A stretch of 64,000 nt of DNA from Chrysaora quinquecirrha (taxonomy: Eukaryota; Cnidaria; Scyphozoa; Semaeostomeae; Pelagiidae). Under the pieces are notes generated by a model. It searched no databases, was not told the origin of the DNA, and saw only the letters and a program-made list of their open reading frames with translations. The position numbers were made by a program, and so were the translations under genes. How positions within the stretch are numbered: position 1 is the stretch's first letter; each line of letters opens with the position of its first letter. The stretch covers positions 2,732,509-2,796,508 of the forward strand of contig JACTAT010000004.1 in the NCBI GenBank assembly GCA_014526335.1. The letters run 5' to 3'. This document shows positions 21,761 through 33,497 of the stretch, piece by piece.

Positions 21761-21833
21761 GGCCCTGTGGCCCAATGGATAAGGCATCTGACTAGGAATC
21801 AGGGGATAACAGGTTCGAGTCCTGGCAGGATCG
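21761..21833 (+). tRNA. tRNA-Arg-like with anticodon AGG
   Basis: Loop CTAGGAA; T stem keeps pairing but the 3' acceptor is CAGGATC and the variable region is GATAA, so decay is under way. Confidence 0.6.
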
Positions 21834-21911
21834 TTCTTTATTGCTTTGGATCAGTGAAGATAATAATGATTTCAAAGGAAATAATGATATTTAAAGGGGA
21901 CAATTTCAAGC

Positions 21912-21984
21912 GGCCCTGTGGCATAGTGGATAAGGCATCTGACTAGGAATCAGAGGATAACAGGTTCGAGTCCTGGCAGGGTCG
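21912..21984 (+). tRNA. tRNA-Arg-like with anticodon AGG, altered D arm
   Basis: Loop CTAGGAA, D arm GCATAGTGGATAAGGC, variable region GATAA as in the neighbour at 21761, so the two probably share ancestry. Confidence 0.55.
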
Positions 21985-22063
21985 TTTTTTGTTGCTTTGG
22001 ATCAGTGAAGATAATAATGGTTTGAATATGAAATAATGATATATAAAGGGGACAATGTCAACT

Positions 22064-22136
22064 GGCACTGTGGCCCAATGGATAAGGCATCTGACTATGA
22101 ATCAGGGGATTCCAGGTTCGAGTCCGGGCAGGGTCG
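22064..22136 (+). tRNA. tRNA-Arg-like with anticodon ATG
   Basis: Loop CTATGAA; anticodon AUG would pair with the His codon CAU. Acceptor 5' strand GGCACTG has a mismatch, and the T stem reads CCAGG/CCGGG. Confidence 0.5.
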
Positions 22137-22653
22137 TTTTTGTAGATTTAGATCAGTAAAGATTATAATGATGGGAAAAAGGAAATAATGATATTAAAAG
22201 GCGATAATGTCAAGTAACCCTGTGGCCAAATGGATAAGGCATCTGACTTCGAATCAGGGGATTCCAGGTTCGAGTCCTGGCAGGGTCGTTTTTGTAGATT
22301 TAGATCAGTAAAGATTATAATGATGGGAAAAAGGTAATAATGATTTTAAAAGGCCACAATGTCAAGTAGCCATGTGGGCCAATAGATAAGGCATCTGACT
22401 ACGAATCAGGAGATTATAGGTTCGAGTCCTGACAGGCTCGTTTTTGTAGCTTAGATCAGTAAAGATGACAATGATTGGAAAAGCAAACAAGGACATTGGA
22501 AGTTGATTTTTCAACAATGGATAAGGCATCTGACTTCGAATCAGGGGATTCCAGGTTCGAGTCCTGGCAGGGTCGTTTTTGTAGATTTAGATCAGTAAAG
22601 ATTATAATGATGGGAAAAGGAAATAATGATATTAAAAGGCGATAATGTCAAGT

Positions 22654-23900
22654 GGCCCTGTGGCCCAATGGATAAGGCATCTGACTACGAATCAGGGGAT
22701 ACAAGGTTTCGAATCCTGCCAGGGTCGTTTTCTGTTGCTTTAAAGGTAATAATGATTTTAAAAGGCCACAATGTCAAGTAGCCATGTGGGCCAATAGATA
22801 AGGCATCTGACTACGAATCAGGAGATTATAGGTTCGAGTCCTGACAGGCTCGTTTTGTAGCTTAGATCAGTAAAGATGACAATGATTGGAAAAGCAAACA
22901 AGGACATTGGAAGTTGATTTTTTAACTGGCCCTGTGGCCCAATGGATAAGGCATCTGACTACGAATCAGGGGATACAAGGTTTCGAATCCTGCCAGATCA
23001 GTGAAGATAACAATGAGGGGGAAAAGGAAATAATGATATTTAAATGGGACAATGTCAAGTGGCCCTGTGGCCTAATGGATAAGGCATCTAACTTCGAATC
23101 AGGGGATTCCAGATTCGAGTCCTGGCAGGGTCGTGTTTGTTGCTGTTGATACGTAAAGACAATAATCATTGGAAAAGCAAACAAGGACATTGGAAGTTGA
23201 TTATTTCAACTGGCCCTGTGGCCCAATGGATAAGGCATCTGACTTCGAATCAGGGGATTCCAGATTCGAGTCCTGGCAGGGTCGTTTTTGTTGCTGTTGA
23301 TACGTAAAGACAATAATCATTGGAAAAGCAAACAAGGACATTGAAAGTTGATTATTTCAACTGGCCCTGTGGCCCAATGGATAAGGCATCAGACTTCGAA
23401 TCAAGGGATTCCATGTTCGAGTCCTGGCAGGGTCGTTTTTGTTGCTGTTGATACGTAAAGACAATAATCATTGGAAAAGCAAAAAAGGACATTGAAAGTT
23501 GATTATTTCAACTGGCCCTGTGGCCCAATGGATAAGGCATCAGACTTCGAATCAAGGGATTCCAGGTTCGAGTCCTGGCAGGGTCGTTTTTGTTGCTGTT
23601 GATACGTAAAGAAAATAATGATTGGAAAAGCAAACAAGGACATTGGAAGTTGATTATTTCAACTGGCCCTGTGGCCCAATGGATAAGGCATCAGACTTCG
23701 AATCAAGGGATTCCAGGTTCGAGTCCTGGCAGGGTCGTTTTTGTTGCTGTTTATACGTAAAGAAAATAATGATTGGAAAAGCAAACAAGGACATTGGAAG
23801 TTGATTATTTCAACTGGCCCTGTGGCCCAATGGATAAGGCATCTGACTAGACATCTGACTACGAATCAGGGGATTCCAGGTTCGAGTACTGGCTGGGTCG
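22654..23900 (+). tRNA. Right tRNA-Arg array, block B (9 copies)
   Basis: 22654-22727 ACG (1 nt longer, altered T arm), 22780-22852 ACG (degenerate), 22928-22996 ACG (3' end lost), 23061-23133 TCG, 23212-23284 TCG, 23363-23435, 23514-23586 and 23665-23737 TCG (anticodon stem weakened by TCAGA/TCAAG), 23816-23900 (85 nt, 12-nt duplication). Spacing is close to 151 bp. Confidence 0.85.
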
Positions 23901-23979
23901 TTTTTGTAGCTTTAGATCAGTAAAGATTACAATTATGGGAAAAAGGTAATAATGATTTTAAAAGGCGACAATGTCAAGT

Positions 23980-25575
23980 AGCCATGTGGGCCAATAGATA
24001 AGGCATCTGACTACGAATCAGGAGATTATAGGTTCGAGTCCTGACAGGCTCGTTTTTGTAGCTTAGATCAGTAAAGATGACAATGATTGGAAAAGCAAAC
24101 AAGGACATTGGAAGTTGATTTTTTTAACTGGCCCTGTGGCCCAATGGATAAGGCATCTGACTACGAATCAGGGGATACAAGGTTTCGAATCCTGCCAGGG
24201 TCGTTTTCTGTTGCTTTTGATCAGTGAAGATAACAATGAGGGGGAAAAGGAAATAATGATATTTAAATGGGACAATGTCAAGTGGCCCTGTGGCCTAATG
24301 GATAAGGCATCTGACTTCGAATCAGGGGATTCCAGATTCGAGTCCTGGCAGGGTCGTTTTTGTTGCTGTTGATACGTAAAGACAATAATCATTGGAAAAG
24401 CAAACAAGGACATTGGAAGTTGATTATTTCAACTGGCCCTGTGGCCCAATGGATAAGGCATCTGACTTCGAATCAGGGGATTCCAGATTCGAGTCCTGGC
24501 AGGGTCGTTTTTGTTGCTGTTGATACGTAAAGACAACAATCATTGGAAAAGCAAACAAGGACATTGAAAGTTGATTATTTCAACTGGCCCTGTGGCCCAA
24601 TGGATAAGGCATCAGACTTCGAATCAAGGGATTCCATGTTCGAGTCCTGGCAGGGTCGTTTTTGTTGCTGTTGATACGTAAAGATAATAATGATTGGAAA
24701 AGCAAACAAGGACATTGGAAGTTGAATATTTCAACTGGCCCTGTGGCCCAATGGATAAGGCATCTGACTTCGAATCAGGGGATTCCAGATTCGAGTCCTG
24801 GCAGGGTCGTTTTGGTTGCTGTTGATACGTAAAGACAATAATCATTGGAAAAGCAAACAAGGACATTGGAAGTTGATTATTTCAACTGGCCCTGTGGCCC
24901 AATGGATAAGGCATCTGACTTCGAATCAGGGGATTCCAGGTTCGAGTCCTGACAGGCTCGTTTTTGTAGCTTAGATCAGTAAAGATGACAATGATTGGAA
25001 AAGCAAACAAGGACATTGGAAGTTGAATATTTCAACTGGCCCTGTGGCCCAATGGATAAGGCATCTGACTTCGAATCAGGGGATTCCAGATTCGAGTCCT
25101 GGCGGGGTCGTTTTGGTTGTTGTTGATACGTAAAGACAATAATCATTGGAAAAGCAAAAAAGGACATTGAAAGTTGATTATTTCAACTGGCCCTGTGGCC
25201 CAATGGATAAGGCATCAGACTTCGAATCAAGGGATTCCAGGTTCGAGTCCTGGCAGGGTCGTTTTTGTTGCTGTTGATACGCAAAGAAAATAATGATTGG
25301 AAAAGCAAACAAGGACATTGGAAGTTGATTATTTCAACTGGCCCTGTGGCCCAATGGATAAGGCATCAGACTTCGAATCAAGGGATTCCAGGTTCGAGTC
25401 CTGGCAGGGTCGTTTTTGTTGCTGTTTATACGTAAAGAAAATAATGATTGGAAAAGCAAACAAGGACATTGGAAGTTGATTATTTCAACTGGCCCTGTGG
25501 CCCAATGGATAAGGCATCTGACTAGACATCTGACTTCGAATCAGGGGATTCCAGGTTCGAGTCCTGGCAGGGTCG
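23980..25575 (+). tRNA. Right tRNA-Arg array, block C (11 copies)
   Basis: 23980-24052 ACG (degenerate), 24130-24203 ACG (74 nt), 24284-24356 TCG, 24435-24507 TCG, 24586-24658 TCG, 24737-24809 TCG, 24888-24960 TCG, 25038-25110 TCG, 25189-25261 TCG, 25340-25412 TCG, 25491-25575 (85 nt, TCG form of the duplication). The last three repeat 23514-23900 with a constant offset of 1,675 bp. Confidence 0.87.
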
Positions 25576-26260
25576 TTTTTGTAGCTTTAGATCAGTAAAG
25601 ATTACAATTATGGGAAAAAGGAAATAATGATTTTAAAAGGTGACAATGTCAAGTGGCCCTGTGGCCCAATGGATAAGGCATCTGACTACGAATCAGGGGA
25701 TTCCAGGTTCGAGTCCTGGCAGGGTCGTTTTTGTAGATTTAGATCAGTAAAGATTATAATGATGGGGAAACAGGAAATAATGATATTAAAAGGCGATAAT
25801 GTCAAGTGGCCCTGTGGCCTAATGGACAAGGCATCTGACTACGAATCAGGGGATTCTAGGTTCGAGTCCTGGCAGGGTCGTTCTTGTTGCTGTTAATACG
25901 TAAAGATAATAATGATTGTAAAAGCAAACAAGGGCATTGGAAGTTGATTATTTCAACTGGCCCTGTGGCCCAATGGATAAGGCATCTGACTACGAATCAG
26001 GGGATTCCAGGTTCGAGTCCTGGCAGGGTCGTTTTCGTTGCTGTTGATACGTAAAGATAATAATGCTTGGAAAAGCAAACAAGGACATTGGAAGTTGATT
26101 ATTTCAACTGGCCCTGTGGCCCAATGGATAAGGCATCTGACTACGAATCAGGGGATTCCAGGTTCGAGTCCTGGCAGTGTCGTTTTTGTAGCTCTAGATC
26201 AGAAAAAAGTATAATGATGGTAAAAAGGTAATAATGATTTTAAAGGCGACAATGTCAGGT

Positions 26261-26333
26261 GGCCCTGTGGCCTAATGGATAAGGCATCTGACTTCGAATC
26301 AGGGGATTCCAGGTTCGAGTCCTGGCAGGGTCG
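26261..26333 (+). tRNA. Representative tRNA-Arg (TCG)
   Basis: Canonical 73-nt cloverleaf: acceptor GGCCCTG/CAGGGTC with one G-U pair, D arm GCCT..AGGC, anticodon stem TCTGA/TCAGG with loop CTTCGAA, T arm CCAGG-TTCGAGT-CCTGG, discriminator G, then a T5 Pol III terminator. No intron. Reads CGA and related Arg codons. Confidence 0.95.
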
Positions 26334-26411
26334 TTTTTGTTGCTGTTGATACGTAAAGATAATAATGATTGGAAAAGCAAACAAGGGCATTGGAAGTTGA
26401 TTATTTCAACT

Positions 26412-26484
26412 GGCCCTGTGGCCCAATGGATAAGGCATCTGACTACGAATCAGGGGATTCCAGGTTCGAGTCCTGGCAGGGTCG
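26412..26484 (+). tRNA. Representative tRNA-Arg (ACG)
   Basis: Same body as the TCG form but D arm GCCC..AGGC and loop CTACGAA. A34 would be edited to inosine to read CGU/CGC/CGA, as known for eukaryotic tRNA-Arg(ACG). Followed by T5. Confidence 0.95.
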
Positions 26485-27171
26485 TTTTTGTTGCTGTTGA
26501 TACATAAAGATAATAATGCTTGGAAAAGCAAACAAGGACATTGGAAGTTGATTATTTCAACTGGCCCTGTGGCCCAATGGATAAGGCATCTGACTAGACA
26601 TCTGACTACGAATCAGGGGATTCCAGGTTCGAGTACTGGCTGGGTCGTTTTTGTAGCTTTAGATCAGTAAAGATTACAATGATGGGAAAAAGGTAATAAT
26701 GATTTTAAAAGGCGACGATGTCAAGTGGCCCTGTGGCCCAATGGATAAGGCATCTGACTACGAATCAGGGGATTCCAGGTTCGAGTCCTGGCAGTGTCGT
26801 TTTTGTAGCTTTAGATCAGTAAAGATTATAATGATGGGAAAAAGGTAATAATGATTTTGAAAGGCAACAATGTCAAGTGGCCCTATGGCCCAATGGATAA
26901 GGTATCTGACTTCGAATCAAGGGATTCCAGGTTCGAGTCCTGGCAGGGTCGTTTTTGTAGCTTTAGATTATAATGATGAGAAAAAGGTAATAATGATTTT
27001 AAAAGGCAACAATGTCAAGTGGCCCTGTGGCCCAATGGATAAGGCATCTGACTACGAATCAGGGGATTCCAGGTTCGAGTCCTGGCAGGGTCGTTTTTGT
27101 TGCTGTTGATACGTAAAGATAATAATGATTGGAAAAGCAAACAAGGACATTGGAAGTTGATTTTTTCAACT

Positions 27172-27320
27172 GGCCCTGTGGCCCAACGGATAAGGCATCT
27201 GACTACGAATAAGGGGATTCCAGGTTCGAGTCCTGGCAGGGTCAAGTGGTCCTGTGGCCTAATGGATAAGGCATCTGACTTCGAATCAAGGGATTCCAGG
27301 TTCGAGTCCTGGCAGGGTCG
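27172..27320 (+). tRNA. Closely spaced tRNA-Arg pair (ACG then TCG)
   Basis: Two 73-nt genes with a 76-bp period. The upstream copy lacks the T5 terminator and spacer, so Pol III would read through into the second. The same arrangement occurs at 29229-29377, 29447-29595 and 31638-31786. The upstream member has a changed anticodon stem (GAATAAGG) in three of the four. Confidence 0.8.
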
Positions 27321-28543
27321 TTTTTGTAGCTTTAGATCAGTAACGATAATAATGATTGGAAAAGCAAACAAGGACATTGGAAGTTGTTTATTTTAACTGG
27401 CCCTGTGGCCCAATGGATAAGGCATCTGACTTCGAATCAGGGGATTCCAGGTTCGAGTCCTGGCAGGGTCGTTTTTGTTGCTGTTGATACGTTAAGATAA
27501 TAATGATTGGAAAAGCAAACAAGGACATTGGAAGTTGATTATTTCAACTGGCCCTGTGGCCCAATGGATAAGGCATCTGACTACGAATCAGTGAATTCCA
27601 GGTTCGAGTCCTGGCAGGGTCGTTTTTGTAGCTTTAGATCAGTAACGATAATAATGATTGGAAAAGCAAACAAGGACATTGGAAGTTGAATATTTTAACT
27701 GGCCCTGTGGCCCAATGGATAAGGCATCTGACTACGAATCAGGGGATTCAAGGTTCGAGTCCTGGCAGGGTCGTTTTTGTAGATTTAGATCAGTAAAGAT
27801 TTTAATGATTGGGAAAAAGGAAATAATGATATTAAAAGGCGATAATGTCAAGTGGCCCTGTGGCCTAATGGATAAGGCATCTGACTTCGAATCAGGGGAT
27901 TCCAGGTTCGAGTCCTGGCAGGGTCGTTATTGTAGCTTTTGATCAGTAAAGATTATAATGATGGGAAAAAGGAAATAATGATTTTAAAAGGCGACAATGT
28001 CAAATGGCCCTGTGGCCTAATGGATAAGGCATCTGAATTCGAATCAGGGGATTCCAGGTTCGAGTCCTGGCAGGGTCGTTTTTGTTGCTGTTGATACGAA
28101 AAGATAATAATGATTGGAAAAGCAAACAAGGACAGTGGAAGTTGATTATTTCAACTGGCCCTGTGGCCCAATGGATAAGGCATCTGACTACGAATCAGGG
28201 GATTCCAGGTTCGAGTCCTGGCAGGGTCGTTTTTGTAGCTTTAGATCAGTAGCGATAATAATGATTGGAAAAGCAAACAAGGACATTGGAAGTTGATTAT
28301 TTTAACTGGCCCTGTGGCCCAATGGATAAGGCATCTGACTTCGAATCAGGGGAATCCAGGTTCGAGTCCTGGCAGGGTCGTTTTCGTTGCTGTTGATACG
28401 TAAAGATAATAATGCTTGGAAAAGCAAACAAGCACATTGGAAGTTGATTATTTCAACTGGCCCTGTGGCCCAATGGATAAGGCATCTGACTAGGCATCTG
28501 ACTACGAATTAGGGGACTCCAGGTTCGAGTACTGGCTGGGTCG
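27172..28543 (+). tRNA. Right tRNA-Arg array, block E (10 copies)
   Basis: 27172-27244 ACG and 27248-27320 TCG (3-nt gap), 27399-27471 TCG, 27550-27622 ACG, 27701-27773 ACG, 27854-27926 TCG, 28006-28078 TCG (anticodon stem TCTGAATTCG variant), 28157-28229 ACG, 28308-28380 TCG, 28459-28543 (85 nt). Confidence 0.88.
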
Positions 28544-28622
28544 TTTTTGTAGCTTTAGATCAGTAAAGATTATAATGATGGGAAAAAGGTAATAATGATT
28601 TTAAAAGGCGACAATGTCAAGA

Positions 28623-29888
28623 GGCCCTGTGGCCTAATGGATAAGGCATCTGACTTCGAATCAGGGGATTCCAGGTTCGAGTCCTGGCAGGGTCCTTTTT
28701 GTAGCTTTAGATCAGTAAAGATTATAACGATGGGAAAAAGGTAATAATGATTTTAAAAGGCGACAATGTCAAGAGGCCCTGTGGCCTAATGGATAAGGCA
28801 TCTGACTTCGAATCAGGGGATTCCAGGTTCGAGTCCTGGCAGGGTCGTTTTTGTAGCCTTAGATCAGTAAAGATTATAATGATGGGAAAAAGGTAATAAT
28901 GATTTTAAAAGGCGACGATGTCAAGTGGCCCTGTGGCCCAATGGATAAGGCATCTGACTACGAATCAGGGGATTCCAGGTTCGAGTCCTGGCAGTGTCGT
29001 TTTTGTAGCTCTAGATCAGAAAAAATTATAATGATGGTAAAAAGGTAATAATGATTTTAAAGGCGACAATGTCAGGTGGGCCTGTGGCCTAATGGATAAG
29101 GCATCTGACTTCGAATCAGGGGATTCCAGGTTCGAGTCCTGGCAGGGTCGTTTTTGTTGCTGTTGATACGTAAAGATAATAATGATTGGAAAAGCAAACA
29201 AGGGCATTGGAAGTTGATTATTTCAACTGGCCCTGTGGCCCAATGGATAAGGCATCTGACTACGAATCAGGGGATTCCAGGTTCGAGTCCTGGCAGGGTC
29301 AAGTGGTCCTGTGGCCTAATGGATAAGGCATCTGACTTCGAATCAAGGGATTCCAGGTTCGAGTCCTGGCAGGGTCGTTTTTGTAGCTTTAGATTATAAT
29401 GATGAGAAAAAGGTAATAATGATTTTAAAAGGCAACAATGTCGAGTGGCCCTGTGGCCCAATGGATAAGGCATCTGACTACGAATAAGGGGATTCCAGGT
29501 TCGAGTTCTGGCAGGGTCAAGTGGTCCTGTGGTCTAATGTATAAGGCATCTGACTTCGAATCAAGGGATTCCAGGTTCGAGTCCTGACAGGGTCGTTTTT
29601 GTAGCTTTAGATTATAATGATGAGAAAAAGGTAATAATGATTTTAAAAGGCGATAATGTCAAGTGGCCCTGTGGCCTAATGGACAAGGCATCTGACTACG
29701 AATCAGGGGATTCTAGGTTCGAGTCCTGGCAGGGTCGTTCTTGTTGCTGTTAATACGTAAAGATAATAATGATTGTAAAAGCAAACAAGGGCATTGGAAG
29801 TTGATTATTTCAACTGGCCCTGTGGCCCAATGGATAAGGCATCTGACTAGGAATCAGGGGATTCCAGGTTCGAGTCCTGGCAGGGTCG
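28623..29888 (+). tRNA. Right tRNA-Arg array, block F (10 copies)
   Basis: 28623-28695 TCG (discriminator C), 28775-28847 TCG, 28927-28999 ACG (CAGTGTC), 29078-29150 TCG, 29229-29301 ACG with 29305-29377 TCG (close pair), 29447-29519 ACG with 29523-29595 TCG (close pair), 29665-29737 ACG, 29816-29888 AGG. Confidence 0.88.
29816..29888 (+). tRNA. tRNA-Arg body with anticodon AGG
   Basis: Otherwise canonical Arg-class tRNA with loop CTAGGAA; anticodon AGG would pair with the Pro codon CCU. All stems and terminator intact, unlike the other two AGG copies. Confidence 0.75.
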
Positions 29889-29967
29889 TTTTTGTAGCTT
29901 TAGATCAGTAAAGATTACAATATTGGGAAAAAGGTAATAATGATTTTAAAAGGTGACAATGTCAAGT

Positions 29968-31786
29968 GGCCCTGTGGCCTAATGGATAAGGAATCTGACT
30001 TCGAATCAGGGGATTCCAGGTTCGACTCCTGGCAGGGTCCTTTTTGTAGCTTTAGATCAGTAAAGATTATAACGATGGGAAAAAGGTAATAATGATTTTA
30101 AAAGGCGACAATGTCAAGAGGCCCTGTGGCCTAATGGATAAGGCATCTGACTTCGAATCAGGGGATTCCAGGTTCGAGTCCTGGCAGGGTCGTTTTTGTA
30201 GCCTTAGATCAGTAAAGATTATAATGATGGGAAAAAGGTAATAATGATTTTAAAAGGCGACAATGTCAAGTGGCCCTGTGGCCCAATGGATAAGGCATCT
30301 GACTACGAATCAGGGGATTCCAGGTTCGAGTCCTGGCAGTGTCGTTTTTGTAGCTCTAGATCAGAAAAAATTATAATGATGGTAAAAAGGTAATAATGAT
30401 TTTAAAGGCGACAATGTCAGGTGGCCCTGTGGCCTAATGGATAAGGCATCTGACTTCGAATCAGGGGATTCCAGGTTCGAGTCCTGGCAGGGTCGTTTTT
30501 GTTGCTGTTGATACGTAAAGATAATAATGATTGGAAAAGCAAACAAGGGCATTGGAAGTTGATTATTTCAACTGGCCCTGTGGCCCAATGGATAAGGCAT
30601 CTGACTACGAATCAGGGGATTCCAGGTTCGAGTCCTGGCAGGGTCGTTTTTGTTGCTGTTGATACGTAAAGATAATAATGCTTGGAAAAGCAAACAAGGA
30701 CATTGGAAGTTGATTATTTCAACTGGCCCTGTGGCCCAATGGATAAGGCATCTGACTAGGCATCTGACTACGAATCAGGGGACTCCAGGTTCGAGTACTG
30801 GCTGGGTCGTTTTTGTAGCTTTAGATCAGTAAAGATTACAATATTGGGAAAAAGGTAATAATGATTTTAAAAGGTGACAATGTCAAGTGGCCCTGTGGCC
30901 TAATGGATAAGGAATCTGACTTCGAATCAGGGGATTCCAGGTTCGAGTCCTGGCAGGGTCCTTTTTGTAGCTCTAGATCAGTAAAGATTATAATGATGGG
31001 AAAAAGGTAATAATGATTTTAAAAGGCGACAATGTCAAGTGGCCCTGTGGCCTAATGGATAAGGCATCTGACTTCGAATCAGGGGATTCCAGGTTCGAGT
31101 CCTGGCAGGGTCGTTTTTGTAGCTTTAGATCAGTAAAGATTATAATGATGGGAAAAAGGTAATAATGATTTTAAAAGGTGACAATGTCAAGTGGCGCTGT
31201 GGCCAAGTGGATAAGGAATCTGAATTCGAATCAGAGGATTCCAGGTTCGAGTCCTGGCAGGGTCGTTTTTGTAGCTTTAGATCAGTAAAGATTATAATGA
31301 TGGGAAAAAGGTAATAATGATTTTGAAAGGCAACAATGTCAAGTGGCCCTATGGCCCAATGGATAAGGTATCTGACTTCGAATCAAGGGATTCCAGGTTC
31401 GAGTCCTGGCAGGGTCGTTTTTGTAGCTTTAGATTATAATGATGAGAAAAAGGTAATAATGATTTTAAAAGGCAACAATGTCAAGTGGCCCTGTGGCCCA
31501 ATGGATAAGGCATCTGACTACGAATCAGGGGATTCCAGGTTCGAGTCCTGGCAGGGTCGTTTTTGTTGCTGTTGATACGTAAAGATAATAATGATTGGAA
31601 AAGCAAACAAGGACATTGGAAGTTGATTTTTTCAACTGGCCCTGTGGCCCAACGGATAAGGCATCTGACTACGAATAAGGGGATTCCAGGTTCGAGTCCT
31701 GGCAGGGTCAAGTGGTCCTGTGGCCTAATGGATAAGGCATCTGACTTCGAATCAAGGGATTCCAGGTTCGAGTCCTGGCAGGGTCG
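29968..31786 (+). tRNA. Right tRNA-Arg array, block G (13 copies)
   Basis: 29968-30040 TCG (GGAATC, discriminator C), 30120-30192 TCG, 30272-30344 ACG, 30423-30495 TCG, 30574-30646 ACG, 30725-30809 (85 nt), 30889-30961 TCG (discriminator C), 31041-31113 TCG, 31193-31265 TCG (several stem changes), 31345-31417 TCG, 31487-31559 ACG, 31638-31710 ACG with 31714-31786 TCG (close pair). 30272-30809 repeats 26110-26647 at +4,162 bp; 31345-31786 repeats 26879-27320 at +4,466 bp. Confidence 0.88.
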
Positions 31787-31855
31787 TTTTTGTAGCTTTA
31801 GATTATAATGATGAGAAAACGGTAATAATGATTTTAAAAGGCGATAATGTCAAGT

Positions 31856-33497
31856 GGCCCTGTGGCCTAATGGACAAGGCATCTGACTACGAATCAGGGG
31901 ATTCTAGGTTCGAGTCCTGGCAGGGTCGTTCTTGTTGCTGTTAATACGTAAAGGTAATAATGCTTGGAAAAGCAAACCAGGACATTGGAAGTTGATTATT
32001 TCAACTGGCCCTGTGGCCCAATGGATAAGGCATCTGACTAGGCATCTGACTACGAATCAGGGGACTCCAGGTTCGAGTACTGGCTGGGTCGTTTTTGTAG
32101 CTTTAGATCAGTAAAGATTACAATATTGGGAAAAAGGTAATAATGATTTTAAAAGGTGACAATGTCAAGTGGCCCTGTGGCCTAATGGATAAGGAATCTG
32201 ACTTCGAATCAGGGGATTCCAGGTTCGAGTCCTGGCAGGGTCCTTTTTGTAGCTTTAGATCAGTAAAGATTATAATGATGGGAAAAAGGTAATAATGATT
32301 TTAAAAGGCGACAATGTCAAGTGGCCCTGTGGCCTAATGGATAAGGCATCTGACTTCGAATCAGGGGATTCCAGGTTCGAGTCCTGGCAGGGTCGTTTTT
32401 GTAGCCTTAGATCAGTAAATATTATAATGATGGGAAAAAGGTAATAATGATTTTAAAAGGCGACAATTGCAAGTGGCCCTGTGGCCCCGACAATTGCAAG
32501 TGGCCCTGTGGCCCAATGGATAAGGCATCTGACTTCGAATCAGGGGATTCCAGGTTCGAGTCCTGGCAGGGTCGTTTTTGTTGCTGTTGATACGTAAAGA
32601 TAATAATGATTGGAAAAGCAAACAAGGGCATTGGAAGTTGATTATTTCAACTGGCCCTGTGGCCCAATGGATAAGGCATCTGACTACGAATCAGGGGATT
32701 CCAGGTTCGAGTCCTGGCAGGGTCGTTTTTGTTGCTGTTGATACGTAAAGATAATAATGCTTGGAAAAGCAAACAAGGACATTGGAAGTTGATTATTTCA
32801 ACTGGCCCTGTGGCCCTATGGATAAGGCATCTGACTAGACATCTGACTACGAATCAGGGGATTCCAGGTTCGAGTACTGGCAGGGTCGTTTTTGTAGCTT
32901 TAGATCAGTAAAGATTATAATGATGGTAAAAAGGTAATAATGATTTTAAAAGGCGACAATGTCAAGTGGCCCTGTGGCCTAATGGATAAGGCATCTGACT
33001 ACGAATCAGGGTATTCCAGGTTCGAGTCCTGGCAGGGTCGTTTTTGTTGCTGTTGATACGTAAAGATAATAATGATGGGAAAAAGGTAATAATGATTTTA
33101 AAAGGCGACAATGTCAAGTGGCACTGTGGCCTAATGGATAAGGCATCTGACTTCGAATCAGGGGATTCCAGGTTCGAGTCCTGGCAGGGTCGTTTTTGTA
33201 GCTTTAGATTATAATGATTAGAAAAAGGTAATAATGATTTTAAAAGGCGACAATGTCAAGTGGCCCTGTGCCCTAATGGACAAGGCATCTGACTACGAAT
33301 CAGGGGATTCTAGGTTCGAGTCCTGGCAGGGTCGTTCTTGTTCCTGTTAATACGTAAGGATAATAATGCTTGGAAAAGCAAACCAGGACATTGGAAGTTG
33401 ATTATTTCAACTGGCCCTGTGGCCCAATGGATAAGGCATCTGACTAGGCATCTGACTACGAATCAGACTACTCCAGGTTCGAGTACTGGCTGGGTCG
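31856..33497 (+). tRNA. Right tRNA-Arg array, block H (11 copies)
   Basis: 31856-31928 ACG, 32007-32091 (85 nt), 32171-32243 TCG (discriminator C), 32323-32395 TCG, 32502-32574 TCG (preceded by a duplicated 5' fragment near 32472-32490), 32653-32725 ACG, 32804-32888 (85 nt), 32968-33040 ACG, 33120-33192 TCG (GGCACTG), 33262-33334 ACG, 33413-33497 (85 nt). Confidence 0.88.

Larger units (their letters stand above)
21610..22575 (+). tRNA. Right tRNA-Arg array, block A (7 copies)
   Basis: Spans and anticodons: 21610-21682 ACG, 21761-21833 AGG, 21912-21984 AGG, 22064-22136 ATG, 22216-22288 TCG (acceptor starts AACCCTG), 22368-22440 ACG (degenerate acceptor), 22516-22575 TCG (first 14 nt deleted). 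The edge next to the NF1 exon is the most degenerate part of the array. Confidence 0.85.
25655..27093 (+). tRNA. Right tRNA-Arg array, block D (10 copies)
   Basis: 25655-25727 ACG, 25808-25880 ACG (D loop GGACAAGG), 25959-26031 ACG, 26110-26182 ACG (CAGTGTC 3' strand), 26261-26333 TCG, 26412-26484 ACG, 26563-26647 (85 nt), 26727-26799 ACG (CAGTGTC), 26879-26951 TCG, 27021-27093 ACG. Most copies here are full-length cloverleaves. Confidence 0.9.
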
